64,000 nucleotides of DNA. Origin: Diplocloster hominis. GTDB taxonomy: Bacteria > Bacillota > Clostridia > Lachnospirales > Lachnospiraceae. The position numbers and the translations under genes were made by a program. Under the pieces are notes generated by a model, which searched no databases, was not told where the DNA came from, and saw only the letters and a program-made list of their open reading frames with translations. The DNA is taken from assembly GCF_032380655.1 (NCBI RefSeq), contig NZ_JAWDIY010000026.1:1-64000 (forward strand), written 5' to 3'. Below, piece by piece: positions 41,821 through 51,265 of the stretch. Position 1 is the first letter of the stretch, and each line of letters begins with the position of its first letter.

Positions 41821-42837
41821 ATGCGGTCGACTTTGAAAGATGTGGCACAACTGGCAGGCGTGTCCTCTGCAACGGTGTCGTATGTTCTGAACGGAAAACG
41901 TTCCATATCAGAGGAAACACGGCTTCGGGTGCTAAACGCGGTAGAAAAACTAGACTATGTACCCAACTTAAATGCGCGTGGTTTAAGTATGAGGGATTCA
42001 AAACTCATTGGGGTCGTTGTGCCGCAGACAGAGCCGGGGGAGCGGCTGATGTTTCAGAACACTTTTTACAGCGAAGTACTGGGCAGCATTGAATATTATG
42101 CGCGTCAGCAGGGCTATCATATTTTGATTTCGGCTACGGATGCCAATGAGAGCTACCTTACATTGGCAAAACAGCGGAATCTGGATGGGATCATCGTCAT
42201 AGGCATGTATCCGAGCCAATTCTACCAGCAGATGAAGGAAACGCAGATCCCGATTGTGCTGATTGATAGTTATTGCAATGACTATTACTATCATAATATC
42301 CGCATAGATGATGCCTACGGAAGCTATCTGGCTACCCAGTATGCGTTGCAATGCGGACATCGGGAGGTGGCATTTTTTGTAGGTCAGCTTCATGAAAACG
42401 GCGTAATGAAAAAGCGCCTGGTTGGGTACCAGAGGGCATTGGCGGAATTTGATGTGCCATATCGCGATGAATATGTGTTCGAGGGACAGATTGACTACGA
42501 AAGCGGCATTCATCTGGCGGAAAAACTGATTGCCGGTCAAATGCCGGCTACTGTGGTTGTAGCCGCCGCGGATATTCTGGCGATCGGCGCTATGAAGGGT
42601 TTTTATGAAGCCGGACGTATCGTGCCGGATGACATTTCGGTGATAGGCTTTGACGATTTGGAGATTTCCCAATATCTCACGCCAGGGCTTACCACCGTAA
42701 AGCAACAGATCTCTTTAAAAGGGCAAAGAGCCGTGGAATTACTGCTGAAACACATCGCCCAGCCTGATCTTACAAAGCAGGAGGAAATCCTGCCGCTGCA
42801 GCTGATTGAACGGGGTTCCGTACGCAGGCTGAAATGA
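41821..42837 (+). CDS. LacI family transcriptional regulator
   Basis: 338 aa from the ATG at 41821, preceded by GGAGAGAGGG; seven extra upstream residues run through the ribosome site. The helix-turn-helix and hinge are typical (TLKDVAQLAGVSSATVSYVL, NARGLS), then a periplasmic-binding-type sugar sensor domain (about 60-330) with GFDDLEISQYLTPGLTTV near the end. It regulates the surrounding alpha-glucoside genes through the two CG-centred palindromes on both sides of the divergent promoters. Confidence 0.92.
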   Translation: MRSTLKDVAQLAGVSSATVSYVLNGKRSISEETRLRVLNAVEKLDYVPNLNARGLSMRDSKLIGVVVPQTEPGERLMFQNTFYSEVLGSIEYYARQQGYHILISATDANESYLTLAKQRNLDGIIVIGMYPSQFYQQMKETQIPIVLIDSYCNDYYYHNIRIDDAYGSYLATQYALQCGHREVAFFVGQLHENGVMKKRLVGYQRALAEFDVPYRDEYVFEGQIDYESGIHLAEKLIAGQMPATVVVAAADILAIGAMKGFYEAGRIVPDDISVIGFDDLEISQYLTPGLTTVKQQISLKGQRAVELLLKHIAQPDLTKQEEILPLQLIERGSVRRLK

Positions 42838-43095
42838 GCGGCTGAACGGGGTTCCATCTGTAAGCGGAAGTGAACGGCTGAATGGGTACTGCTTTGAGCG
42901 GAAAAGGGCGGAACAGAAAATCCGCGGATAGCGGGGAATTTTATTTTGATTTACATCCAAAGCATGAAAAAGGTTTGTACGGGTCCGGTCAAAACACGTA
43001 CAAACCAAGCAGACAAGACCAACATTGGCTCTTTCCGCTACCTCTATTGTAAGTGAAAAGGGCCGAAAAAGCAATGCAATAAGGAGGAAAAAAAG
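42838..43095. other. Intergenic region before the binding-protein gene
   Basis: About 260 bp. The first 60 bp duplicate the 3' end of the regulator gene in degenerate form (CGGGGTTCC...GGCTGAA twice, period about 36). GTTTGTACG (42973-42981) and CGTACAAAC (42997-43005) form a perfect 9-bp stem that could be a weak terminator or an operator. No confident promoter. Confidence 0.45.
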
Positions 43096-44436
43096 ATGAG
43101 AAAGAAGAAAGTTTTCTTACTGACTGCCGCATTCATGGCGATGATTATGGCACTCTCGGCCTGCGGAGGAAGCAAAGCGCCGGGCGGCTCCGAACCGTCA
43201 GGAGAAGCCGCTTCCGCGTCCGGTGAAGCGGCATCCGCGCCTGACGCGGCTTCTGCTGAGCCTGATGAGACTGCTGCGGAACCGGTCACTATTACATATT
43301 GTAACTTTAATGCGTCCGGCGGCAAGGAAGAGACCCTGCAGCAGATGTACGAAGCATTCCACAAAGAATACCCCAATATTACGGTGGAGATCGAAACGAT
43401 TGGTTTTGATGATTACTTCACTCAGATGCAGACCCGGGTGGCCGGCGGCACAGCTCCGGACTGCTATGAATTGAACATCGAGAACTTCTCGGCCTATGCC
43501 AATAAGGGTGTGTTGGCCGAGATTACCGGTGTGGACCTGGGACGTATCGACAAGACCGCGCTCAGCGCCTTCAGCGTGGACGGTAAGCAGTATGGCCTGC
43601 CGGGCAGTTTCTCCAACGTGGTGCTGATATACAATAAAAATCTTTTCGATCAGGCCCAATTGGATTATCCGACCGACGACTGGACCCAGGACGATGTGCA
43701 GGCCGCAGCGGAGGCGATCCGGGCACTGGGCGATGATATTTACGGCATCTACCAGCCTGTAACCTACAATGAGTTCTACAAAGTTGCGGCGCAGTACGGC
43801 GGCGGTCTGCTAAACGGGGACGGCACCCAGTTTACCATTAATTCGCAAGCCAATGTAAAAGCTGCGCAGATGATGGTGGACCGCGTGCTGGTCAGCAATG
43901 TACAGCCGAACGAGGTACAGATGGGCGGCATGAGCGACTGGGATCTGTTTATGAGCGGACGTCTGGGCATGATACCGACCGGTATCTGGGCGTTCAGCAC
44001 TTTTGCGGACAGCTGTGATTTTGACTGGGACATCGTCGTAGAGCCGGGGGCCGATCAGAAAGCGACCGCCTTCTTCTCTAACGCATGTGTAGTCAACGCC
44101 GACAGCAAGCACAAGGAAGCTGCCGCTGCCTGGATTACCTGGCTGTGTTCCAGCGACGCTGCTGCCAAGCTGCGGATCGACGCCGGATGGGATCTGCCGG
44201 CGATCAACGATAAGACCGCTTTGGCACCCTATCTGGAGCAGACGCCTCCCGCGAACCGCCAGGCAGTGTTTGATTCTCTTAACTATCTGGTTCTGCCCCC
44301 CAGTGTCGAGGACTATAGTCTTATGAGCGATATTATCGGCCAAAAGTTATCTGCGGCAGCGGCCGGCTCTATGAAAGTCCAGCAGGCCCTGGATGAAGCG
44401 CAGAGCGAATGTGAAGCGCAGATTCCTCTCAAATAA
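43096..44436 (+). CDS. ABC transporter sugar-binding lipoprotein
   Basis: 446 aa. Lipoprotein signal with LSACGGS (lipidated Cys about 23), a Ser/Ala/Glu-rich linker (about 24-60), then a two-lobed extracellular binding domain of the SBP type 1 family (AGGTAPDCYELN, YGLPGSFSNVVLIYNKNLFDQA, GRLGMIPTGIWA). It captures the oligosaccharide for the permeases that follow. A terminator behind it should give it higher expression than the permeases, as usual. Specificity is inferred only from the neighbouring alpha-glucosidase and phosphorylase. Confidence 0.92.
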   Translation: MRKKKVFLLTAAFMAMIMALSACGGSKAPGGSEPSGEAASASGEAASAPDAASAEPDETAAEPVTITYCNFNASGGKEETLQQMYEAFHKEYPNITVEIETIGFDDYFTQMQTRVAGGTAPDCYELNIENFSAYANKGVLAEITGVDLGRIDKTALSAFSVDGKQYGLPGSFSNVVLIYNKNLFDQAQLDYPTDDWTQDDVQAAAEAIRALGDDIYGIYQPVTYNEFYKVAAQYGGGLLNGDGTQFTINSQANVKAAQMMVDRVLVSNVQPNEVQMGGMSDWDLFMSGRLGMIPTGIWAFSTFADSCDFDWDIVVEPGADQKATAFFSNACVVNADSKHKEAAAAWITWLCSSDAAAKLRIDAGWDLPAINDKTALAPYLEQTPPANRQAVFDSLNYLVLPPSVEDYSLMSDIIGQKLSAAAAGSMKVQQALDEAQSECEAQIPLK

Positions 44437-44449
44437 AATAACTGTCCTG

Positions 44450-44481
44450 AGGGGGGAGCGGAAAATGCCTCCCCCCTTTTT
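44450..44481 (+). terminator. Intra-operon terminator after the binding protein
   Basis: GGGGGGAG (44451-44458) pairs with CTCCCCCC (44469-44476), then five Ts. It lies between the binding-protein gene and its permeases and would attenuate read-through. Confidence 0.8.
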
Positions 44482-44545
44482 GTTCCTGCGGGATCAAGCG
44501 TCTGTTGAAAAGTAGGATTCTATTATAAAAAAGGAGGTTTTGCGG

Positions 44546-45475
44546 ATGGCTTCCAGGGGAAAGCTTCGCAAGAATCAACTGCAGCAGGACGGCATGAAAA
44601 GGGCACTGCCATTTTTAATACCCAGTGTCGCCGGTATGCTCGTGTTTTCTCTGCTGCCGCTGGTGATTTCGGCATTTATCAGTCTGACGGATTGGAATGG
44701 TCTCGACCGGCTGTTAGCGCCCGGTATGTTCCGGGAACATTTTGTTGGATTTGACAACTTCAAAAATATTCTAACCAGCAGGGAATTTTGGCAGGTGTTA
44801 GGCAATACCTGTTACTATATTGTATTATACATCCCCTGCATGCTGGCTGCATCACTGGCTGCTGCGCAGCTGTTAAGCCAGAACCGCCGGGGTGTGACCG
44901 CGTTCCGGGTGATTTATTATATTCCGGTGCTTACTTCCTGGGTTGCGGCTTCGCTGATCTGGAAATCTGTGCTTTCCCCGCAGTATGGCGCGCTCAATAA
45001 CTTTCTGGCCCTTTTCGGCATTCATGGTCCCGGCTGGCTGCTGGATGAAACATGGGCGATGCCGGCTGTAGTACTGGTATCAGTGTGGAAAGATATGGGC
45101 TTCTTTGGTTTGATCCTTTTATCGGGTATGCTGGGAATAGATAAAGGCTATTATGAAGCAGCTTCGCTGGACGGAGCAGGTTCATGGAAGAAATTCTGGA
45201 AAATTACATTACCGTTGATGTCACCGGCTATATTTTATGTATTAATTGTCAGTTTAATCAATGCGTTCCAGCTGTTTCCTCAAATCATGATCATGACGGA
45301 CGGAGGGCCCAATGGGGCCACACAGGTAATGGTAGAACGTATTTATAAATATGGTTTCCGTTATTACCGCATGGGTTACGCGTCAGCCTTCTCCTGGATT
45401 CTGTTTGTTATTATCATGATTTGCACGTTTATCCAGATGAAGGGGCAGAAAAGGTGGGTGAACTATGAGTCGTAA
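44546..45475 (+). CDS. ABC sugar permease, MalF type
   Basis: 309 aa from the ATG at 44546 (AAGGAGG 8 bp upstream; an upstream TTG is also possible). Six membrane helices and the EAASLDGAGSWKKFWKITLP loop that contacts the ATPase. Partner of the MalG-type permease, whose gene overlaps by 11 bp. No ATPase gene is present, so an MsmK-like ATPase from elsewhere must energise it. Confidence 0.9.
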   Translation: MASRGKLRKNQLQQDGMKRALPFLIPSVAGMLVFSLLPLVISAFISLTDWNGLDRLLAPGMFREHFVGFDNFKNILTSREFWQVLGNTCYYIVLYIPCMLAASLAAAQLLSQNRRGVTAFRVIYYIPVLTSWVAASLIWKSVLSPQYGALNNFLALFGIHGPGWLLDETWAMPAVVLVSVWKDMGFFGLILLSGMLGIDKGYYEAASLDGAGSWKKFWKITLPLMSPAIFYVLIVSLINAFQLFPQIMIMTDGGPNGATQVMVERIYKYGFRYYRMGYASAFSWILFVIIMICTFIQMKGQKRWVNYES

Positions 45476-46292
45476 ACGTATATGGGGTCCAATTGTATAT
45501 TATATGGTTGCGGCGGTCCTGGCACTGGCCGCCCTGATTCCATTCCTATGGATGATATCAACCTCACTGAAAAGCCGGGGCGCCCTGATGTCGATCCCCA
45601 TTGAATGGATTCCGGCCAAACCTACGCTGGACGCTTACGCGACTGTGTTTAGCCGTTTTCCTTTTTTGCAGACGATCATAAACAGCCTGCTGATCTCGGT
45701 AAGCTATACTGTGATTACACTTCTTTCGGCGTCTATGGCGGCATTTGCCTTTACAAAAATTCGTTTCAGGGGGTCTGGTATACTCCTCAGCGTTTATCTT
45801 GCTACCATGATGATACCCACGCAGGTGACCATGATTCCTCTGTTTGTGGTTATGAATCAGCTGGGATTCATCAACCATTACAGCAGCGTGATTTTGCCCT
45901 CTGTATTTAAACCATTTGCCGTATTTATGCTAGTGCAGCAAATGAGAACAATTCCGGTGGATTTTCTGGATGCGGCGCGCATCGACGGCGCATCGGTCTT
46001 CGGCATTTACAAAAAGGTGATGCTGCCGCTTTGTCTGCCGACTCTGGCCACCCTTTCCATTACAACCTTTATGGAGTCGTGGAATGATTACCTCTGGCCG
46101 CTTCTGATGCTGACAGACCGGGCAAAGATGACGCTGCCGATCGCGCTGTCCACTTTGAACGGCCAGTACAACACAGAATACAATGTGCTAATGGCAGGCA
46201 GTCTGATCTCTATGATACCTATTATTCTGATCTATATCTTCGCTCAAAAATATTTCAAAAACGGTCTTATGGCGGGAGGTATTAAAGGATGA
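45465..46292 (+). CDS. ABC sugar permease, MalG type
   Basis: 275 aa. N-terminal helix with LIPFLWMISTSLKSRGALM and the EAA-type loop DAARIDGASVFGIYKKVMLP are typical of MalG/CUT1 permeases. Overlaps the preceding permease and the following glucosidase (ATGA). Completes the membrane channel. Confidence 0.92.
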   Translation: MSRKRIWGPIVYYMVAAVLALAALIPFLWMISTSLKSRGALMSIPIEWIPAKPTLDAYATVFSRFPFLQTIINSLLISVSYTVITLLSASMAAFAFTKIRFRGSGILLSVYLATMMIPTQVTMIPLFVVMNQLGFINHYSSVILPSVFKPFAVFMLVQQMRTIPVDFLDAARIDGASVFGIYKKVMLPLCLPTLATLSITTFMESWNDYLWPLLMLTDRAKMTLPIALSTLNGQYNTEYNVLMAGSLISMIPIILIYIFAQKYFKNGLMAGGIKG

Positions 46293-48295
46293 GCGCTCAT
46301 GATATGAAACGAACGAGATTTACGGAAAAAAGCGCTGCGCTTACATGGCCGCTCCCCGATACCGCCGCTGCGCTTGCATGGCGCGAAGAAGGGGACCGGC
46401 AGGGTATACTGACCGTGCGCCTTACTTACAAGGGCGCATATGGCATGGGTGAGAAATATGACGCAGTCAACCAAAAGGGACATACGGTATCAAATGGTGT
46501 GGAAGAAAAATTCTGCTATCAGGGAGAGAAAACTTACTTACCGGCTCCGTTCTTTTGGACGGATTCCGGATTTGGCCTCTACGCAGACACATGTGAGACA
46601 ACAACTTTTGCTTTCGGGGAAGATCAAATTAAGATATACATGCCGTCAGGCTGTGAAACCGTTTTATTTGCGGGAACGCCCGAAGAGATCATACGGGACT
46701 ACATGAACCTGTTCGGGAAGGCGAAGATACCTCCGAAATGGGTTTTTGGTCCGTGGATATCGGCAAACCATTGGAACAGCCAGGCGAAGATCATACAGCA
46801 GATAGAAGAACTGCAGCGCCATAAGTGCCCGGCTTCTGTGCTGGTGGCGGAAGCGTGGAGCGATGAAGCGACCTTCTATATTTTTAACGGAGCCCGATAC
46901 AAGCCCCGGCCGGACGGGAAGCCCCTAAGTTACGAGGATTTTGATTTTTCACAGAGTCCCTGGCCTGATCCCAAATACATGCTGGACCGGCTGCACAAAG
47001 CGGGGCTTCATTTTATACTATGGCAGGTGCCCGTGTATAAGAAACAGGGAGAGGACGAAGCCCCATGCGTCCAGAATGATATGGACCGGGAAGACGCTGT
47101 ACGGCGGGGCCTGTGCGTACGAAACAGCAATGGCACTCCCTACGCCATCCCGCCGGGACACTGGTTTTCCGGGTCTATGGTTCCGGATTTTGAGAATCAG
47201 GAGACAGTCCGTACATGGTTTGCAAAAAGACAATATCTGTTAGACATCGGCGTAGATGGTTTTAAGACAGATGGAGGTGAATTTATCTATAAAGAGGACA
47301 TCCGTTTTGCCAATGGCGATACCGGACGTGAGGGGAAGAACCGTTATGCCCAAAGCTATACAGAAGCATATACCAATTTCCTGGGCAGGGAGAGGACATT
47401 GTTCAGCCGTGCGGGTTACGCAGGCCAGCACACAACGCCCTGCCACTGGGCAGGAGACCAGCAGTCTGTCAACAGCGAGCTGACCGGGGCGCTAAGAGCC
47501 GGACTATCCGCCGCTCTCACGGGGATTCCCTTCTGGGGATTCGACATAGCCGGCTTCGCAGGGCCATTGCCCACTCCGGACCTGTATAGCCGGGCCACCA
47601 TGCTGGCATGCTTTTGCCCTATCATGCAATGGCACTCGGAACCCGACGGCGGACAGTTCCGGGAACTAATGCCGGGGGGAGACGGCAACAACGAACGGAG
47701 CCCGTGGAATCTGGAGGCGGCATGGGGAATACCGGGCTTTGCAGAGAAAATGTGCTTTTGGCACAGGCTGCGCATGAACCTGGTGCCTTACCTGTACAGC
47801 GAAGCGCTGCGCGCCGCGCAGGAAAGCCGTCCCATGCTTCGCCCGCTTATATACGAATGGCCGAAAGACCCGCAGGCGCTGACCGCGGAAGACGAGTTCC
47901 TGCTGGGAGAAAGCCTGCTTGCAGCCCCCCTCCTTGAAGAAAACCAGACTTCCCGCGCCGTATACTTACCCCGGGGGGACTGGTATTCCCTATTCACCGA
48001 AGAACGCTTTGAAGGAGGCCGTATCATACTAGCCGGGCCGGAATTAAGATTTCCCGTATTTTTGCGGTCTGGAACCGCGCTGATTCTGAATCTCCCTCCA
48101 TCTGCCCCATTGGGAACGGACGTAGGAAACCAGACCGACGAATATGCCGGCCTTCAGCTCATCCTGGCAGGCCGAAAGGGCGCCTACAGCTGGCGTTCCC
48201 AACCCGACACAGCCCCTGAAACTATCGAATGGAATGAAACAGGAGTAAAACTGCCGCCCGATCTTAGGTACGCGGAGGTAAAACATTGGATATAA
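46289..48295 (+). CDS. GH31 family alpha-glucosidase
   Basis: 668 aa, no signal peptide, so cytoplasmic. The N-terminal beta-sandwich is followed by the (beta/alpha)8 barrel with the nucleophile Asp in GVDGFKTDGGE (about residue 330) and acid/base Asp in HWAGDQQS (about 392). Family GH31 covers alpha-glucosidases, alpha-xylosidases and related enzymes; KTDGGE resembles the YicI/alpha-glucosidase branch. Coupled to the upstream permease by ATGA and to the phosphoglucomutase by a 10-bp overlap. Should hydrolyse the imported alpha-glucoside. Confidence 0.9.
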   Translation: MSAHDMKRTRFTEKSAALTWPLPDTAAALAWREEGDRQGILTVRLTYKGAYGMGEKYDAVNQKGHTVSNGVEEKFCYQGEKTYLPAPFFWTDSGFGLYADTCETTTFAFGEDQIKIYMPSGCETVLFAGTPEEIIRDYMNLFGKAKIPPKWVFGPWISANHWNSQAKIIQQIEELQRHKCPASVLVAEAWSDEATFYIFNGARYKPRPDGKPLSYEDFDFSQSPWPDPKYMLDRLHKAGLHFILWQVPVYKKQGEDEAPCVQNDMDREDAVRRGLCVRNSNGTPYAIPPGHWFSGSMVPDFENQETVRTWFAKRQYLLDIGVDGFKTDGGEFIYKEDIRFANGDTGREGKNRYAQSYTEAYTNFLGRERTLFSRAGYAGQHTTPCHWAGDQQSVNSELTGALRAGLSAALTGIPFWGFDIAGFAGPLPTPDLYSRATMLACFCPIMQWHSEPDGGQFRELMPGGDGNNERSPWNLEAAWGIPGFAEKMCFWHRLRMNLVPYLYSEALRAAQESRPMLRPLIYEWPKDPQALTAEDEFLLGESLLAAPLLEENQTSRAVYLPRGDWYSLFTEERFEGGRIILAGPELRFPVFLRSGTALILNLPPSAPLGTDVGNQTDEYAGLQLILAGRKGAYSWRSQPDTAPETIEWNETGVKLPPDLRYAEVKHWI

Positions 48296-48942
48296 AAGGG
48301 GTTATATTTGATTTAGACGGTGTGCTCTGTTCCACAGACCGTTTCCACTATGCAGCATGGAAAGAACTGGCCGATTCCCAGGGAATCCCCTTCGATGAAA
48401 CCATAAATCAACGCTTGCGTGGTGTAAGCCGTATGCAGAGCCTTGAGATTATTCTGGAACACACATCCCGGGAGTACCGGGAAGAAGAAAAGCAAGCCTT
48501 AGCCCGGGAAAAAAACCAGCGTTATCAGCAGCAGCTGGCTCATCTGACACCTGCCGGTCTGACAAAAGACGCGCGCTTCACATTAGAGGCTCTGAGGGCC
48601 GAAGGCCTCTTGCTGGCAGTCGGATCATCCAGTAAAAACGCGCCGCTGATCCTGCAAAGATTAGGTCTTGAAAACTGGTTTGACGCAGTCGCGGACGGCA
48701 ATGATATCGTCCGCTCCAAACCAAATCCTGAAGTTTTCCTATTAGCAGCAGAACGCCTGAAGCTCCCTGCGTATCAGTGCCTGGTAGTCGAAGATGCGGA
48801 CGCCGGCATAGAAGCCGCTATAAACGGAAACTTTCAAACTGCCGGCCTGGGTCCTGCATACAAAAATCCCAGGGCAGCCTACCATCTAAAAAACATAAAA
48901 CAGCTGCTAAATATAATTCCGGACATCAAAACTAATCCATAG
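48286..48942 (+). CDS. pgmB: Beta-phosphoglucomutase
   Basis: 218 aa with a TTG start at 48286 (GGAGG 8 bp upstream), overlapping the GH31 end by 10 bp. HAD motif FDLDGVLCSTD (nucleophile D9, D11), cap-domain helix with LRGVSRMQSLEIIL, GSSSKNA (motif II) and VVEDADAGIEAA (motif IV) fit beta-phosphoglucomutase. It converts beta-glucose-1-phosphate, the GH65 product, to glucose-6-phosphate, closing the pathway. Confidence 0.92.
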   Translation: MDIKGVIFDLDGVLCSTDRFHYAAWKELADSQGIPFDETINQRLRGVSRMQSLEIILEHTSREYREEEKQALAREKNQRYQQQLAHLTPAGLTKDARFTLEALRAEGLLLAVGSSSKNAPLILQRLGLENWFDAVADGNDIVRSKPNPEVFLLAAERLKLPAYQCLVVEDADAGIEAAINGNFQTAGLGPAYKNPRAAYHLKNIKQLLNIIPDIKTNP

Positions 48943-49002
48943 CGGTAAGTATATACATACTATCTAAGTCTGTCAAAGCATGGAGAAAAGGCTTAATGTA
49001 AA

Positions 49003-49048
49003 GCAGGGATGGGATGGAAAGGGCACGCCCTTTCCATCCCATCCCTGC
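49003..49048. terminator. Long perfect hairpin between convergent operons
   Basis: A 21-bp perfect stem (49003-49023 / 49028-49048, GCAGGGATGGGATGGAAAGG with complement) and a 4-base loop. It lies between pgmB and the convergent prs gene. No strong T-run follows, but its position supports a bidirectional terminator. Confidence 0.75.
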
Positions 49049-49076
49049 CCTTAGTCAAAAAACCCGGCTCCAAAAA

Positions 49077-50249
49077 TCACTTATTCCGATACTTTGCCAG
49101 CAGTTTCTGAATCCTGTCATTCGGATTCAACAGCCCGCTGATCGAGGAATCATGATTCAGCGTATCAATAATCAGGGCAATATACTTACTCATATCGCAG
49201 CTGATATAGTAAGGTCTGGACAGCAGTTCCGGCGGCTGATAGACGACATTGGTAGTCAGCACCCGGTCGAAGACGCCCTGCTCATAAGCCTTGTCGAATT
49301 TCGCCATGCCGTTGGTAAACAGGCCGAATGTGGAGCACATAAAGATTCTTCTGGCTTTTCTGGCTTTTAACTCCGCGGCTACTTCCAGCATGCTTTCCCC
49401 GGAGGAGATCATATCGTCGATGATGATCATGTCCTTGCCTTCCACATCCGCGCCCAGGAATTCATGGGCTACGATGGGATTCCGGCCTTCCACGACCTTC
49501 GTATAATCGCGGCGCTTATAGAACATACCCATATCCAGGCCGAGCACGTTGGCCATATAAACAGCGCGGCTCATTCCGCCTTCATCCGGGCTGATCACCA
49601 TCATGTGGGAAGCGTCGATATTCAGATCCGGTTCATTGCGAAGCAGAGCTTTGATGAACTGGTATACAGGCTGGACCGTATCAAATCCGTGAAGCGGGAT
49701 GGCGTTCTGCACCCTGGGGTCATGGGCATCAAAGGTAATGATGTTGTCTACCCCCATGGAAACCAGTTCCTGCAGGCCCAGCGCGCAGTCCAGGGATTCC
49801 CGGCCGGTACGGCGGTGCTGCCGGCTCTCGTACAAGAACGGCATGATAACGGTGATTCTTCTTGCTTTTCCGCCTACCGCGGAGATCACCCGCTTCAGAT
49901 CCTGATAGTGGTCATCCGGGGACATCCGGTTCTGGTGTCCGCACAGGGAATAGGAAAGGCTGTAGTTACATACGTCAACCATAATGTACAAGTCATAACC
50001 GCGGACGGATTCCATAAGGGCTCCCTTGGCCTCACCGGTTCCAAAACGAGGTACTCTGGCACCTACGATATAGCTGTCCTTTTCATAATTGCGGAAATAG
50101 ATCGTTTCCTTGTGTTCGTGTTCTCTTTCACGGCGCCACTTGACCAGGTAGTCGTTGATCTTTTCCCCCAGATCTTTACAACTATCCAGAGGGATAATAC
50201 CAAGGGTTCCTACCGGAACGGTCTCGAAAATTTGATCGTCGCTTGTCAT
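49077..50249 (-). CDS. prs: Ribose-phosphate pyrophosphokinase
   Basis: 390 aa, longer than the 315-aa classical enzyme because of a clostridial-type N-terminal extension. RHRRTGRESLDCALGLQELV-type sequence (cut), TFDAHDP (flexible loop region), SPDEGGM and IIIDDMISSGESML (PRPP loop) are intact. It makes PRPP from ribose-5-phosphate and ATP for nucleotide, His and Trp synthesis. Overlaps the primosome gene by one base (TAATG), forming a dnaD-dnaI-prs transcript. AGGAGGAAA lies upstream. Confidence 0.92.
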   Translation of the reverse strand: MTSDDQIFETVPVGTLGIIPLDSCKDLGEKINDYLVKWRREREHEHKETIYFRNYEKDSYIVGARVPRFGTGEAKGALMESVRGYDLYIMVDVCNYSLSYSLCGHQNRMSPDDHYQDLKRVISAVGGKARRITVIMPFLYESRQHRRTGRESLDCALGLQELVSMGVDNIITFDAHDPRVQNAIPLHGFDTVQPVYQFIKALLRNEPDLNIDASHMMVISPDEGGMSRAVYMANVLGLDMGMFYKRRDYTKVVEGRNPIVAHEFLGADVEGKDMIIIDDMISSGESMLEVAAELKARKARRIFMCSTFGLFTNGMAKFDKAYEQGVFDRVLTTNVVYQPPELLSRPYYISCDMSKYIALIIDTLNHDSSISGLLNPNDRIQKLLAKYRNK

Positions 50250-51241
50250 TACAGATTTCCTCCTAATTTCTTTTTTATTCTTATATCTTCACCAACCAGC
50301 TTCAGCATGGTGTAGTTGCTAGTGATTCTGGAAAATGTCCGCTCACTGTAAGTGCGGACGAAAATTTCCAATGGCAGATTCGTCGATATGATGACGGATT
50401 TTTTTCTGGCAATGCGCTCCTGGACACATAAAAACAACTGGGAGGAGGTAAAGGAATTCGTAAGCTCCGTACCCAGATCGTCGATGATCAGAAGATCGCA
50501 GTCAAAAATGTACTGATACATATTCTCTTCGGGACTATTATTGCCGGAAAAGGTATTTTTAGCAAATATGTCAAATAATTGAAATGCGGTCAGATAGATG
50601 ACGGAATGTGCGGTATCGATCAGCTCTTTCGCGATACAGTTAGACAAAAAAGTCTTCCCGACTCCGGTATCGCCGTAGAAGAAAAGATTGCGATGTTTCG
50701 TATCAAATGTTTTCACAAAATCCAGGCATTCCATGGCGGCGCTTTTGGCGGTCTCCAGAGCCGTTCGGCCGGTAGCCGGATCTTTTGTCCGGTCATCATA
50801 ATATTCATAGGTAAAATGGGAAAAATTCTCTGACTGCAATATTTCTTTCAGATTGGATTGGGTATAAAGCATATCAATGACTGCCTGTTTGAAGCAATGA
50901 CACTTCGTATTGCCGATAAAACCGGTGTCATGGCAGTCGGGGCAGTCATAAGAAGGCTCCATATAGTCGGCGGGAAATCCAGCCTGGGTCATGAGAGCCT
51001 GCCGTTTTTTTGACAATGCGGCTATATTGACTTTCAGGGTGTCCAGCGCATTCGGGTCTCCGGAGAGCATCTTACGCGCCTGCTCCACACTTAAGTTCGA
51101 TATGGACGCATCCAGTTCTTTTACCTGGGGAAGCGTCTCGTATACCTCTTTGATGCGGGCATCCTGCAGATGGCGGTTGTGCAGCTGTTTGCGGTTGTAT
51201 TCCCGGATAATGGTATCGTACTGTGAATTTGTCAGTGCCAA
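50249..51241 (-). CDS. dnaI: Primosomal AAA+ ATPase, DnaC/DnaI-like
   Basis: 330 aa with a TTG start (GGAGG 8 bp upstream). N-terminal helices, then a zinc-binding region CPDCHDTGFIGNTKCHC (about 100-118), Walker A GDTGVGKTFLSN (about 190) and Walker B LLIIDDLGTEL. This is the helicase loader that delivers the replicative helicase to origins and stalled forks, and its partner in the operon is the DnaD-like protein. Confidence 0.9.
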   Translation of the reverse strand: MALTNSQYDTIIREYNRKQLHNRHLQDARIKEVYETLPQVKELDASISNLSVEQARKMLSGDPNALDTLKVNIAALSKKRQALMTQAGFPADYMEPSYDCPDCHDTGFIGNTKCHCFKQAVIDMLYTQSNLKEILQSENFSHFTYEYYDDRTKDPATGRTALETAKSAAMECLDFVKTFDTKHRNLFFYGDTGVGKTFLSNCIAKELIDTAHSVIYLTAFQLFDIFAKNTFSGNNSPEENMYQYIFDCDLLIIDDLGTELTNSFTSSQLFLCVQERIARKKSVIISTNLPLEIFVRTYSERTFSRITSNYTMLKLVGEDIRIKKKLGGNL

Positions 51242-51265
51242 AACGGCGCCTCCTTTGTTGGAATT

